In this document: positions 1 through 6,876 of the stretch, one piece after another
Layout of the letters: every line of letters starts with the position of its first letter
How positions within the stretch are numbered: position 1 is the stretch's first letter
Source of the DNA: JAKBCQ01 sp021807585
GTDB taxonomy: Bacteria > Planctomycetota > Planctomycetia > Isosphaerales > Isosphaeraceae
DNA length: 11,559 bases
NCBI GenBank assembly: GCA_027325115.1
Contig: DAHWFG010000198.1
Location: 1 to 11,559 of the forward strand
Direction of reading: 5' to 3'
Made by a program: the position numbers and the translations under genes
Notes under the pieces: generated by a model
Database searches by the model: none
Told to the model about the DNA's origin: nothing
Seen by the model: only the letters and a program-made list of their open reading frames with translations

Positions 1-428
1 ATCAACGCGTCGTTTATCTCGCGGAGGGCGATCCCTTATTTTACGGGTCCGGTACCGGGGTTTCGGAACGATTGAGGAGGCTCGATCGTTCGTTCGAGTT
101 CGAGGTCGTTCCGGGAGTGACTTCGATCGCCGCGGCCGCGGCTCGGCTCAAACGGCCGATCGCGATTAAAGAAGAGATCTTCGCGGTTTGTCCCGGAACG
201 TATCATCGCGACGAGATCGGAGCGATCGTCGATCGCGGCGGGCCGATGTGCTGGCTCAAGGCGCGCGATATTCTGCCCGAGCTGATCGAGGCTTTAAACG
301 CTCGCGGCAGGCTCGCCGACGCGGTTCTGCTCGAACGAGTCGGTCGTCCCGACGAGCGAATCGTAACCGATCTGACGACGGCTCTCGAACTCGATCTGTC
401 GTATTTCTCGCTCGTGTTGGTACGCTGA
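1..428 (+). CDS. cbiL: Precorrin-2 / cobalt-factor II C20-methyltransferase, C-terminal part (5' end outside window)
   Basis: SAM-dependent methylation of C20 of the corrin ring precursor in cobalamin synthesis (cytoplasmic). The frame is open from base 3, so the ATG lies upstream; about 141 residues are visible, roughly the last 60% of a protein usually near 240 residues. Visible motifs are YLAEGDPLFYGSG (the GDP loop of the class III methyltransferase fold), VVPGVTSIAAAAARL, a central CWLKARDILPEL segment, LLERVGRPDERIV, and the C-terminal YFSLVLVR strand, all in the order expected for CobI/CbiL. The in-frame TTG at 72 is not a plausible start because conserved sequence continues upstream of it. 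It ends with TGA, 58 nt before the next gene, and is probably co-transcribed with it. CobI (aerobic) and CbiL (anaerobic) cannot be separated by sequence alone; CbiL is preferred because cbiD follows. Confidence 0.9.
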   Translation, partial: QRVVYLAEGDPLFYGSGTGVSERLRRLDRSFEFEVVPGVTSIAAAAARLKRPIAIKEEIFAVCPGTYHRDEIGAIVDRGGPMCWLKARDILPELIEALNARGRLADAVLLERVGRPDERIVTDLTTALELDLSYFSLVLVR

Positions 429-486
429 ACCGGTCGAGCGGAACGCGCGGCGAATCGATCTCAATCGACCGATCTTTAGGCGAACG

Positions 487-1917
487 ATGAGCGAAACAAA
501 AGGAATCGTTTATCTTGTGGGAATCGGCCCGGGCTCGGCGGGCTCGCTCACCCCCGACGCCGCGCGCGCGATCGAATCCGCCGCTACGGTCGTCGGTTAT
601 ACGGGATATCTAGAAATGATCGCATCTCGACTCGGCGGCAAGCAAGTTCTTGGGCGCGAGTTGGGGGAGGAGACCGCGCGGGGCGAATTGGCGATCGAGA
701 TCGCCGAGCGAGGCGGCGTGGTCGCGGTCGTATCGAGCGGAGACGCCGGAATTTACGGCATGGCGGGGGTCGTTCAAGAAGTCGCCGCGAAGCGGCGGAG
801 CGAAGTCGAGATCGTCGTGATTCCCGGGGTCACCGCGGCGTGTTCGGCCGCGGCTCGCCTTGGAGCGCCGCTGGCGCACGATTGGGCTTCGATCAGCCTG
901 AGCGATTTATTAACGCCGTGGGATGTGATTACAAATCGAGTTCAAGCCGCGGCTCGCGCCGATTTCGTGATCGCTTTATATAACCCGACGAGCAAAACGC
1001 GTGCGCATCGGTTCGCCGCGGTCGTCGACCTGCTCCTTCAGTGGAAAAGCCCCGAGACTCCCGTCGGACTCGTCGAAAACGCGGATCGACCCGGGGAACG
1101 AATCGAGATCGTTCGGCTCGGTGATTTAAAATCTGCTAACGTATCGATGTTTACAATTGTAATCGTCGGTTCGTCTCGAACGTTCGTCGATCGATCGCGG
1201 ATGATCACCCCGAGGATTTACGCGGCGAAATCTTCGGACGAGCGAGCGGATGACGGAGGGGGGAATCGGCGGGATGAGCGACGTTCGGAGGTCGGAGATG
1301 CGATCCTTTCGCGTTCGTTCGAGCTGATCGACGCCGAACTCGGCGATCGTCCCCGCGATCCCCGCGAACGCGCGATCTTGCGTCGAACGATTCACGCATC
1401 GGCTGATTTTGATTATGTTCATAATATTCGATTTGGATCGGGAGCGATCGAAGCCGCGGTGCGAGGATTGCGAGGCGGGGGGACGATCGTCGCCGACGTC
1501 GAGATGCTGCGCGCCGGGATAAGGAGCGATTACGCCTCGGATCTCGGAGTCAAAATCGCGTGCGGTCTCAATCATCACGCATGCCTGGAGCTTGCGCGAG
1601 CCGAGGGGCTGACTCGAACCGCCGCGGGAATTCGGCTCGCTCTCGAAGAGGCGCGAGCGGGCGCGATCGTCGCGATCGGCAACGCGCCGACGGCGATTCA
1701 AGAATTGATCCGAATGGTCGAGGCGGGCTTTCCCCCTCCCGCGTGCGCGATCGGCATCCCCGTCGGGTTCGTCGGCGTCGAGGAGGCGAAACAGCAACTT
1801 ATGAATCAAAGATTATTTCCTTATCTTACGAGCGCGGGACGCAAGGGGGGAACCGCGGTCGTCGCGGCGATCGTCAACGCGCTTTTAGAGATCGCGCGGG
1901 ACGGAGCCGACCCATGA
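487..1917 (+). CDS. Fused cobalt-precorrin-3B C17-methyltransferase (CbiH/CobJ) and precorrin-8X methylmutase (CbiC/CobH)
   Basis: A 476-residue two-domain enzyme of corrin synthesis. Residues 5-246 are CbiH/CobJ: YLVGIGPGS at the N-terminus, VVSSGDAGIYGMA (81-93), VIPGVTAACSAAARLGAPL (111-129), the LSDLLTPW segment (138-145), ALYNPTSKTR (163-172), and a typical MITPRIY end (239-245). Residues 270-476 are CbiC/CobH: TIHASADFDY (301-310) with His303 matching the catalytic His of the family, GNAPTA (398-403), and IPVGFVG (424-430). The two domains catalyse non-adjacent steps, ring contraction/C17 methylation and the C11-to-C12 methyl shift. The linker (about 247-269) is Arg/Asp/Gly-rich and contains no in-frame ATG, GTG or TTG, so the second domain is not obviously made separately. 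The start is the first ATG, with only a weak AGG 4-6 nt further upstream. The TGA overlaps the ATG of cbiD. Confidence 0.92.
   Translation: MSETKGIVYLVGIGPGSAGSLTPDAARAIESAATVVGYTGYLEMIASRLGGKQVLGRELGEETARGELAIEIAERGGVVAVVSSGDAGIYGMAGVVQEVAAKRRSEVEIVVIPGVTAACSAAARLGAPLAHDWASISLSDLLTPWDVITNRVQAAARADFVIALYNPTSKTRAHRFAAVVDLLLQWKSPETPVGLVENADRPGERIEIVRLGDLKSANVSMFTIVIVGSSRTFVDRSRMITPRIYAAKSSDERADDGGGNRRDERRSEVGDAILSRSFELIDAELGDRPRDPRERAILRRTIHASADFDYVHNIRFGSGAIEAAVRGLRGGGTIVADVEMLRAGIRSDYASDLGVKIACGLNHHACLELARAEGLTRTAAGIRLALEEARAGAIVAIGNAPTAIQELIRMVEAGFPPPACAIGIPVGFVGVEEAKQQLMNQRLFPYLTSAGRKGGTAVVAAIVNALLEIARDGADP
1903..1916 (+). promoter_or_regulatory. Shine-Dalgarno and ATGA start/stop overlap for cbiD
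   Basis: GGAG at 1903-1906 lies 7 nt before the ATG at 1914. The ATG shares three bases with the TGA of the upstream fusion gene (ATGA). This fixes the cbiD start even though the frame is open about 350 bases further upstream, and it suggests translational coupling. Confidence 0.7.
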
Positions 1918-3065
1918 ACGAGCGCACGCGCGATCGTCCGTCCGTCGAGATTGTGCGGGGCCATACGGTCGCTCCACGCGACCCTCGGGGAACGCGCGAG
2001 GGTTACACGACGGGGGCGACCGCCGCCGCGGCGACCGAGGCCGCGTGCCGTTTGCTCGCCTTCGACGAACGTCCTGAATCGATCGCGGTCCGCTCGCCGT
2101 CGGGATTCGACATCGTCATTAAAATCAATAGATTACGCTATCAAAATGATATTGCGATCGCGGGAGCGATCAAAGACGCCGGCGACGACCCCGACGTCAC
2201 GCACGGCGCCGAGATTCTCGCGACCGTGCGACGCACGCTCGAACCCGGGATCGCAATCCGCGGAGGCGCCGGAGTGGGGGTCGTCACAAGGCGCGGACTC
2301 GAACTTCCTCCGGGCGAACCCGCGATCAATCCCGTACCCAGAAAAATGATCACAAACGCGATCGTTAATGTCTTCGGCGCGATCGATCCTCGGCCCGGCG
2401 TCGAGACGACGATCGCGATTCCGAACGGAGAATCGCTCGCGAAGAGGACGCTCAACGAACGGATCGGGATCGTCGGAGGATTGTCGATTTTAGGTACGAC
2501 GGGCATCGTTAAGCCGATGAGCACCGCGAGCTGGCGGGCGTCGGTGGTGCAGGCGATCGACGTCGCCGCGGCAAACAATCGCTCACATATCGTTTTAACA
2601 ACGGGAGGACGAACCGAACGGTTCGCCGAGAGCCTGTTTCCCGAGCTCGATGAGACCGCGTTCGTTCAGATGGGGATCTTCACGGGAGACGCTCTCAAGC
2701 GTTGTGCGCTCCGCGGCGCGGCTCGAGCGACGATCTGCGGGATGATCGGCAAGCTCGCCAAAATCGCCGCCGGACAGATGCAAACGCACGTCGCGGGAGG
2801 CGAGGTCGACGTCGACTTCCTCGCCGAGATCGCCCGCGAGTCGCAAGCCGACCCGAGCCTCGTCGAGGCGATCAAGAACGCGAACACGGGACGTCATGTA
2901 CAAGATCTCATTCAAGAATCGGGCTTGATCGGGTTTTACGAAAAACTCGCCGATCGCGCGGCTTCGACGTGTTTCGATTACGTATCGGGGGTTATCGAAA
3001 TCGCGATCGTTCTCTTCGATTTCGACGGCGCGATCCTGGCGCGAACCTTAATATCTAAGAGTTAA
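1914..3065 (+). CDS. cbiD: Cobalt-precorrin-5B C1-methyltransferase CbiD
   Basis: 383 residues, a normal length for CbiD, which methylates C1 in the cobalt-early (anaerobic) cobalamin route. Family signatures in order: REGYTTG (28-34), DAGDDPDVTHG (88-98), GGAGVGVVT (117-125), INPVPRKMI (138-146), GIVGGLSILGTTGIVKPMS (185-203), VQMGIFTGDALK (251-262), and GKLAKIAAGQMQTH (279-292). The long open frame upstream of 1914 lies inside the CbiC domain of the previous gene and is an out-of-frame shadow; the start at 1914 has a GGAG and an ATGA overlap. One oddity: the segment after TTG reads A-T-A-A, whereas the homologues I remember have a Cys two residues after the Gly (TTG-S/A-C-A), so Thr36 replaces that Cys. 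The gene is followed by cbiET after 4 nt. Confidence 0.93.
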   Translation: MNERTRDRPSVEIVRGHTVAPRDPRGTREGYTTGATAAAATEAACRLLAFDERPESIAVRSPSGFDIVIKINRLRYQNDIAIAGAIKDAGDDPDVTHGAEILATVRRTLEPGIAIRGGAGVGVVTRRGLELPPGEPAINPVPRKMITNAIVNVFGAIDPRPGVETTIAIPNGESLAKRTLNERIGIVGGLSILGTTGIVKPMSTASWRASVVQAIDVAAANNRSHIVLTTGGRTERFAESLFPELDETAFVQMGIFTGDALKRCALRGAARATICGMIGKLAKIAAGQMQTHVAGGEVDVDFLAEIARESQADPSLVEAIKNANTGRHVQDLIQESGLIGFYEKLADRAASTCFDYVSGVIEIAIVLFDFDGAILARTLISKS

Positions 3066-3069
3066 TTGA

Positions 3070-4458
3070 ATGATGATAAAAACGCCCGTCTACGTAATTG
3101 GGATCGGCGCGAACGGGATCGAATCGCTCTCGAAACCGGCGCGAGACGCGCTCGCCGGGGCGACGTTTCTCGCAGGGGGGAAGCGACATCTCGAACTCGT
3201 CGGAGCGACGAACGCAAAGACGTTCGCGATCACAAACAACTTATTAGAGCTTGACGGGTTATTGATCAATCGCGCGGCGGACGAGAGGTGCGTCGTGCTC
3301 GGTTCGGGGGATCCTCTCTTTTTCGGGATCGGCGCGCGCGTCGTCAAAATACTGGGAAGTGATCAGGTGATTATCATACCAAATGTTTCCAGCGTTCAGC
3401 TCGCGTTCGCGCGGAGCGGGATCGCGTGGGACGATTGCACGATCGCGAGCGTTCATTCGAGGCCGATCGTCGACGAGCTGACGCCGCTGCTCGGTCGTCC
3501 CAAGATCGCGCTCTTGACCCGCGACGGCGGTTCGCCCGCGGCGATCGCGTCGTTTCTGCTCGATCGCGGACGCCGCGATTACCAGATGACGGTTTGCGAA
3601 GATCTGGGGGGACATCACGAACATGTCGGCACATATGATCTTTCCGTTGTTCAGCAAAAAATCTACAACAATCTCAACATCGTCATCTTGATGCGAACGA
3701 ACGCCGCCGGCGAAGAAATCGATCCGGCTCGTCGCGATCCCGATCGAGCCAAAGAGATCAAGATGCGAACCGTCGAGAATCGTTCGCCTTCGAACCGAAA
3801 TGATTCCCCAAGCTTTCCCAGGCTGCTCGATTGCGATTTCGCGCAGCCCGAGACGGGACCGATCTTGCTGACGCATTCCGACGTTCGAGCGGTCGCGATC
3901 GCGCGGTTTCGGGGGATCGGAGCGGGGCCGATCTGGGACGTCGGAGCGGGCCTCGGGGGAATGTCGGTCGAGCTCGCGCGGGCGTTTCCCGATCGAGAAA
4001 TCGTCGCGGTCGAGCGGACAGAAGATCGGCTCATGTATCTACGTGTTAATCAAGAGAGATTCGCCGTTACGAATTTGATAATCATCGCGGGGAACGCGCC
4101 CGAGGCTCTCGAACACGAGGATCGACCCGCTGCGGTTTTCGTCGGCGGATCGGGAGGAAAGCTCGAAGCGATCGTCGCTTTCTCTTTGAAGAGGCTCGCT
4201 CCCGAAGGAGTCTTCGTCGCACACTTTATAGGGCTAGAACATGTAAATCATTGCCTGATTCTGCTGCGAGCCGCGGGTATGAACCCGACCGCGACGCTCG
4301 TTCAAATCAGTCCCGCCAAGTCGCTCGCGGGGCTGACGACGTTCATCCCGTTGCGGCCGGTGTGGATCGTCGAGGGGAAAATCGCCGCCGAAAGAATCGA
4401 TCCGACCGCGAACGACCCGACGCGTGCGTCGCATTACAACATTGACAAAATATTATAA
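3070..4458 (+). CDS. cobL: Fused cobalt-precorrin-7 C5-methyltransferase (CbiE) and cobalt-precorrin-6B C15-methyltransferase/decarboxylase (CbiT); CobL type
   Basis: 462 residues. Residues 5-210 are CbiE: VYVIGIGANGIESL at the N-terminus, FLAGGKRHLEL (33-43), and LGSGDPLFFGIGARV (77-91), the SAM-binding GDP loop; then IPNVSSVQLAFAR (103-115) and LLTRDGGSP (148-156). After a polar, poorly conserved linker (about 211-258), residues 259-440 are CbiT: ILLTHSDVRAVAIARF (265-280), the Rossmann-type motif I WDVGAGLGGMSVELA (289-303), the acidic VAVERTEDR (312-320), IAGNAPEAL (339-347), and FVGGSGGKLEAI (357-368). Together they methylate C5 and C15 and decarboxylate the C12 acetate. Start: ATG 3070, 8 nt after AAGAG (3057-3061); a second in-frame ATG follows at 3073. 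It is the last gene of the visible operon and ends 2 nt from the stop of the convergent gene. Confidence 0.93.
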   Translation: MMIKTPVYVIGIGANGIESLSKPARDALAGATFLAGGKRHLELVGATNAKTFAITNNLLELDGLLINRAADERCVVLGSGDPLFFGIGARVVKILGSDQVIIIPNVSSVQLAFARSGIAWDDCTIASVHSRPIVDELTPLLGRPKIALLTRDGGSPAAIASFLLDRGRRDYQMTVCEDLGGHHEHVGTYDLSVVQQKIYNNLNIVILMRTNAAGEEIDPARRDPDRAKEIKMRTVENRSPSNRNDSPSFPRLLDCDFAQPETGPILLTHSDVRAVAIARFRGIGAGPIWDVGAGLGGMSVELARAFPDREIVAVERTEDRLMYLRVNQERFAVTNLIIIAGNAPEALEHEDRPAAVFVGGSGGKLEAIVAFSLKRLAPEGVFVAHFIGLEHVNHCLILLRAAGMNPTATLVQISPAKSLAGLTTFIPLRPVWIVEGKIAAERIDPTANDPTRASHYNIDKIL

Positions 4459-4462
4459 TATT
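4449..4462. repeat. 14-bp AT-only perfect palindrome across two convergent stop codons
   Basis: AATATTATAATATT is its own reverse complement. It contains the TAA of the CbiET gene (4456-4458) and two bases of the TAA of the opposite-strand membrane protein gene (4461-4463). No GC-rich terminator hairpin exists between the genes, so the two transcripts must overlap or end by another mechanism. Chance is possible, because stop codons and AT-rich ends favour such palindromes. Confidence 0.55.
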
Positions 4463-5657
4463 ATCGATCGATTTCACTTGTTCGATGATTGATCTGGCTG
4501 ATGATCTTGCCGAAGCGATCAATTCGGCTTTTCGACCGCGGGATCGGGTTCGGCTTTGGCTTCGGCTTTGGCTTCGGCCGATCGCCCGCGGCGACGTCGT
4601 TCCACGGAGTCCCGTCGACTTCGCCGCGGAGGATCAGATAAATCAAGCCCGCCTGGGTCCAGAAATAGGCGAACGACCACGCGTAGGCGGCGAGCGCGAC
4701 GACCGACAGCCAAAATGCGTGCGCCGAGCCCGCCGTTCCCAGGCCCGCGTCGGGGGTCCAATCCCAATAATCGAGCAAAAGCGAATCGGGCGCGGCGATC
4801 CCGAGCGACCAGAACGCGAGCGACGTCACGCCGCGCGCGACGATCGACGCCGCGGCCGCGCCGACCGCTCCGCCGATCCAAGCGATTAACCATAATATCG
4901 CGTATCGAATTGTTCGGTGAGACGAATACCCGTACGATCGAGAGATCGCGTCGAAGCCGTCCTCTCCTTCGGCGGCGATCGCCGCGGGCATGAGGGGCCA
5001 CGCGATCGCGAGGCCGAGGATCAACAGCATTGAAACGATTCCGATACAAAGCGGAACGACGAACAACACCCCCGCGATCGTTTGCGCGATCGGCGAATCG
5101 ATCCGATACAAAAGTCCGATCGGTGAAGATATAAGAGCAAGAACAAAAAAGCCGAGAATCGGCACCAGGGGCGCGCCGATCAGCGGAGTCGACTTCCATA
5201 AAACATAACGAATCGCCTCCCAAAGACCGACGCGGCGCGACGCGGCGGCGTCGACGATCGCGATCCGCGCGATCGCTCCGCCGATAAGGCTCCAGACGAT
5301 GATTGTCGCGAGCGACGCGAGCGACGAGCGAAGGAAGAACGCGGTTCCGCGACCGATCGCGAACATCCCCCAAAACGGCTCGAAGACGACGCGAACGGGT
5401 TCGAGCGACCGCAACGCCGCGGCGATGATAAACGAGCCGATACCGCGATCCCCCGCCGCCGCGGGAAACTCCCACGAGACACGAGGGGCGCCCGAAGCGG
5501 TCCCCCGAAACAAAACGTCCAAACCGGCGGCGATTACTCGGATCGACATCAGTCCGATCGCCGCGGCGACGATCCGCCGCGGATCGAACGACGACCCGAT
5601 CCCCCTCGCCAGTTTCGTGATCGCCCCCTCGCTCGGTCGCGTCCGGTCGGCTTCCAT
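4461..5657 (-). CDS. Polytopic inner-membrane protein of unknown function with Lys-Pro repeat tail
   Basis: 398 residues; I cannot assign a function. Hydrophobic stretches suggest about six membrane segments: about 29-49, 112-132, 156-180, 190-221 (long, perhaps two), 251-275 and 312-336. Between the fourth and fifth lies EGEDGFDAISRSYGY (230-244) followed by basic residues; a similar pattern (acidic/Gly, then A/F-D-A-xSRSY before a membrane helix) recurs, as I remember it, in planctomycete membrane proteins and resembles the loop of GPDPase-type membrane domains. A related pattern, LWEAIRYVLWKSTP, occurs at 145-158. The C-terminal tail (357-398) is hydrophilic, with alternating Lys-Pro (361-371), and is probably cytoplasmic. 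Start ATG 5655-5657 has AAAGGG 7 nt upstream. The overlapping minus-strand frame at 4519-5685 is an Arg/Asp-rich shadow without membrane character. It lies 82 nt downstream of manA. Confidence 0.75.
   Translation of the reverse strand: MEADRTRPSEGAITKLARGIGSSFDPRRIVAAAIGLMSIRVIAAGLDVLFRGTASGAPRVSWEFPAAAGDRGIGSFIIAAALRSLEPVRVVFEPFWGMFAIGRGTAFFLRSSLASLATIIVWSLIGGAIARIAIVDAAASRRVGLWEAIRYVLWKSTPLIGAPLVPILGFFVLALISSPIGLLYRIDSPIAQTIAGVLFVVPLCIGIVSMLLILGLAIAWPLMPAAIAAEGEDGFDAISRSYGYSSHRTIRYAILWLIAWIGGAVGAAAASIVARGVTSLAFWSLGIAAPDSLLLDYWDWTPDAGLGTAGSAHAFWLSVVALAAYAWSFAYFWTQAGLIYLILRGEVDGTPWNDVAAGDRPKPKPKPKPNPIPRSKSRIDRFGKIISQINHRTSEIDR
4551..4577 (-). repeat. 12-bp-period tandem repeat encoding Lys-Pro-Lys-Pro
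   Basis: Just over two units of a 12-bp repeat (codons CCG-AAG-CCA-AAG on the minus strand) code for the alternating Pro-Lys run at residues 361-369 of the membrane protein. Such short in-frame repeats can change copy number without breaking the frame. Confidence 0.7.
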
Positions 5658-5664
5658 GCGACAA

Positions 5665-5670
5665 CCCTTT
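5665..5670 (-). promoter_or_regulatory. Shine-Dalgarno AAAGGG of the membrane protein gene
   Basis: AAAGGG on the minus strand, 7 nt before the ATG at 5655-5657. It selects this frame and start over the overlapping 4519-5685 frame, whose ATG at 5685 has no comparable site. Confidence 0.65.
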
Positions 5671-5704
5671 CATCAGCCGGCACAAAGAATTAGATCAGCA
5701 TGCC

Positions 5705-5733
5705 AGTATAGAAAACGATCTTTCACATAACGA
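5705..5733 (-). promoter_or_regulatory. Possible promoter of the membrane protein gene
   Basis: A -10-like TATACT (plus-strand 5705-5710) has a weak -35 (TCGTTA, 5728-5733, 3 of 6 matches) 17 bp upstream. Predicted 5' UTR is about 40 nt. The 82-bp gap to manA is also short enough for read-through, so the promoter is only a candidate. Confidence 0.3.
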
Positions 5734-5739
5734 TCTTAT

Positions 5740-6726
5740 CTAAGGCGTGACGCACGTGAGAAACTCGGCCGATCCCGCGGGCTTGACGACGCAAGCTCCC
5801 GCGGCCGCGGGAAGCAGGATCGTTCGGCCCGCCGCGAGCGGCCGTTTCGCGCCTTTCGCCGATTCGATCTCGGCCTCCCCCCCGATCCCCAGCACGATCG
5901 TAAACCGATCGGTCGATCCGACCGCGCACGGCCGATCGATCCGATATCGCTTGATCTTAAAGTATTTACACTCGGCAAGATCCTGATATGTTCCGAATTC
6001 GAACGATTGTAGCGGCGTGCGGAGCGGATCGACGGGACCGATCGCGAAGTCGGTCGCCTCGAGCGCCTGTTCGACATGGAGCGTCCGCGGCTTCCCGTCG
6101 GCGCCCGTTCGTCCCCAATCGTACACGCGAAACGTAGCGTCCGACATCTGCTGAATCTCGGCGAGCAAAACCCCGCCGCCGATCGCGTGAACCGTCCCCG
6201 CATGAATCATCACGCAATCGCCCGGCTCGGGATGAAACCGATGAAGTAAAGGCTCGACGGTCCCCGATTCAATCGCATGTTGAAACATCGATCGATCAAC
6301 CCCCGGCTTCAATCCCGCGTAGATCAGCGCCTCGGCGTCGGCCTGTAACACGAACCAGGCCTCGGATTTGCCGTTATCCCCCACAAGCCGCGCCCCAAGA
6401 TCGTCGTCGGGATGAACCTGAACCGAGAGAACGCGATCGGCGTCGAGATATTTAACGAGAAGCGGAAATTGTTTGCTCGCGCCGACCGCCGAGCCGAGCA
6501 ATTCCTCCCCCCTCGTTCGCAAAAGATCGCGCAGCGAACTCCCCTGGAACGGGCCCGAGGCGACGACGCTCACGTCGTCGAGCCGATCGGCGATCTCCCA
6601 GCTCTCGGCGTAATCGCTCTCCCCGCCGATCGGCTTGCCCAACACCCGGCCCAGCTTGCGCCCCCCCCAGATCAACCGCTTCAATATCGGCCGGAATTCG
6701 AGCGGTTCGAGCGGAGTCGTTTTCAT
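5740..6726 (-). CDS. manA: Mannose-6-phosphate isomerase, type I (phosphomannose isomerase)
   Basis: 328 residues, close to the short Bacillus-type ManA (about 315). A cytoplasmic Zn enzyme interconverting fructose-6-phosphate and mannose-6-phosphate, feeding GDP-mannose and surface polysaccharide synthesis or mannose use. Motifs: IWGGRKLG (19-26), ESWEIADR (41-48), LLVKYLDADRVLSVQVHPDD (89-108), GKSEAWFVL (119-127), PGDCVMIHAGTVHAIGGG (168-185), and EIQQMSDATFRVYDWGR (190-206). By family analogy the metal ligands are Gln103, His105, Glu122 and His180. Residues 240-328 form the C-terminal cupin-like domain (FKIKRYRI and ILLPAAAGACVV). Start: ATG 6724-6726 with only a weak GAGTGA upstream. The visible neighbours give no sugar operon: the MMPL gene lies upstream beyond a hairpin, and the membrane protein gene lies 82 nt downstream. 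Confidence 0.95.
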   Translation of the reverse strand: MKTTPLEPLEFRPILKRLIWGGRKLGRVLGKPIGGESDYAESWEIADRLDDVSVVASGPFQGSSLRDLLRTRGEELLGSAVGASKQFPLLVKYLDADRVLSVQVHPDDDLGARLVGDNGKSEAWFVLQADAEALIYAGLKPGVDRSMFQHAIESGTVEPLLHRFHPEPGDCVMIHAGTVHAIGGGVLLAEIQQMSDATFRVYDWGRTGADGKPRTLHVEQALEATDFAIGPVDPLRTPLQSFEFGTYQDLAECKYFKIKRYRIDRPCAVGSTDRFTIVLGIGGEAEIESAKGAKRPLAAGRTILLPAAAGACVVKPAGSAEFLTCVTP

Positions 6727-6769
6727 AAATATTCACTCACACAATTGTTTCAGCATGATAAAGTAATCC

Positions 6770-6803
6770 GATCGCCGCGCGGCGGCTCGACCGCGCGGCG
6801 ATC
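6770..6803. terminator. 13-bp perfect hairpin between the MMPL gene and manA
   Basis: Arms 6770-6782 (GATCGCCGCGCGG) and 6791-6803 are perfect reverse complements around an 8-nt loop. On the minus strand it lies about 75 nt after the MMPL stop and 43 nt before the manA ATG, and is followed by TTACTTTATC, a poor interrupted U-tract. It likely ends or attenuates MMPL transcription. A smaller 5-bp stem (6819-6823 with 6834-6838) followed by TTTT on the minus strand sits between it and the MMPL stop. Confidence 0.55.
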
Positions 6804-6876
6804 ATTCGATCCAAAACCGCCGATATAAAACTGTCGGCACAACCATATCGCTTATAAATCATAATAACCCTAATTA

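Noticed and set aside
431..471. 7-bp inverted repeat (CGGTCGA / TCGACCG) between cbiL and the fusion gene
   Set aside because: The 27-nt loop and short stem make a real structure doubtful, and both arms are common words in this DNA; it is not needed to explain the 58-nt spacer.
1126..1809. Long antisense frame within the CbiH-CbiC gene
   Set aside because: Arg/Asp-rich shadow; the sense frame has full family motifs. Similar antisense frames at 2141-2578 and 3259-3876 were rejected for the same reason.
1560..1913. Upstream extension of the cbiD frame
   Set aside because: It overlaps the conserved CbiC domain in another frame, is Arg/Ser-rich, and the ATG at 1914 has a good GGAG and an ATGA overlap.
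4519..5685. 388-codon minus-strand frame overlapping the membrane protein
   Set aside because: Composition is nearly all Arg, Asp, Ser and Gly with no membrane segments or motifs; it is the out-of-frame shadow created by CGATCG-rich DNA. The alternative frame has a Shine-Dalgarno and coherent helices.
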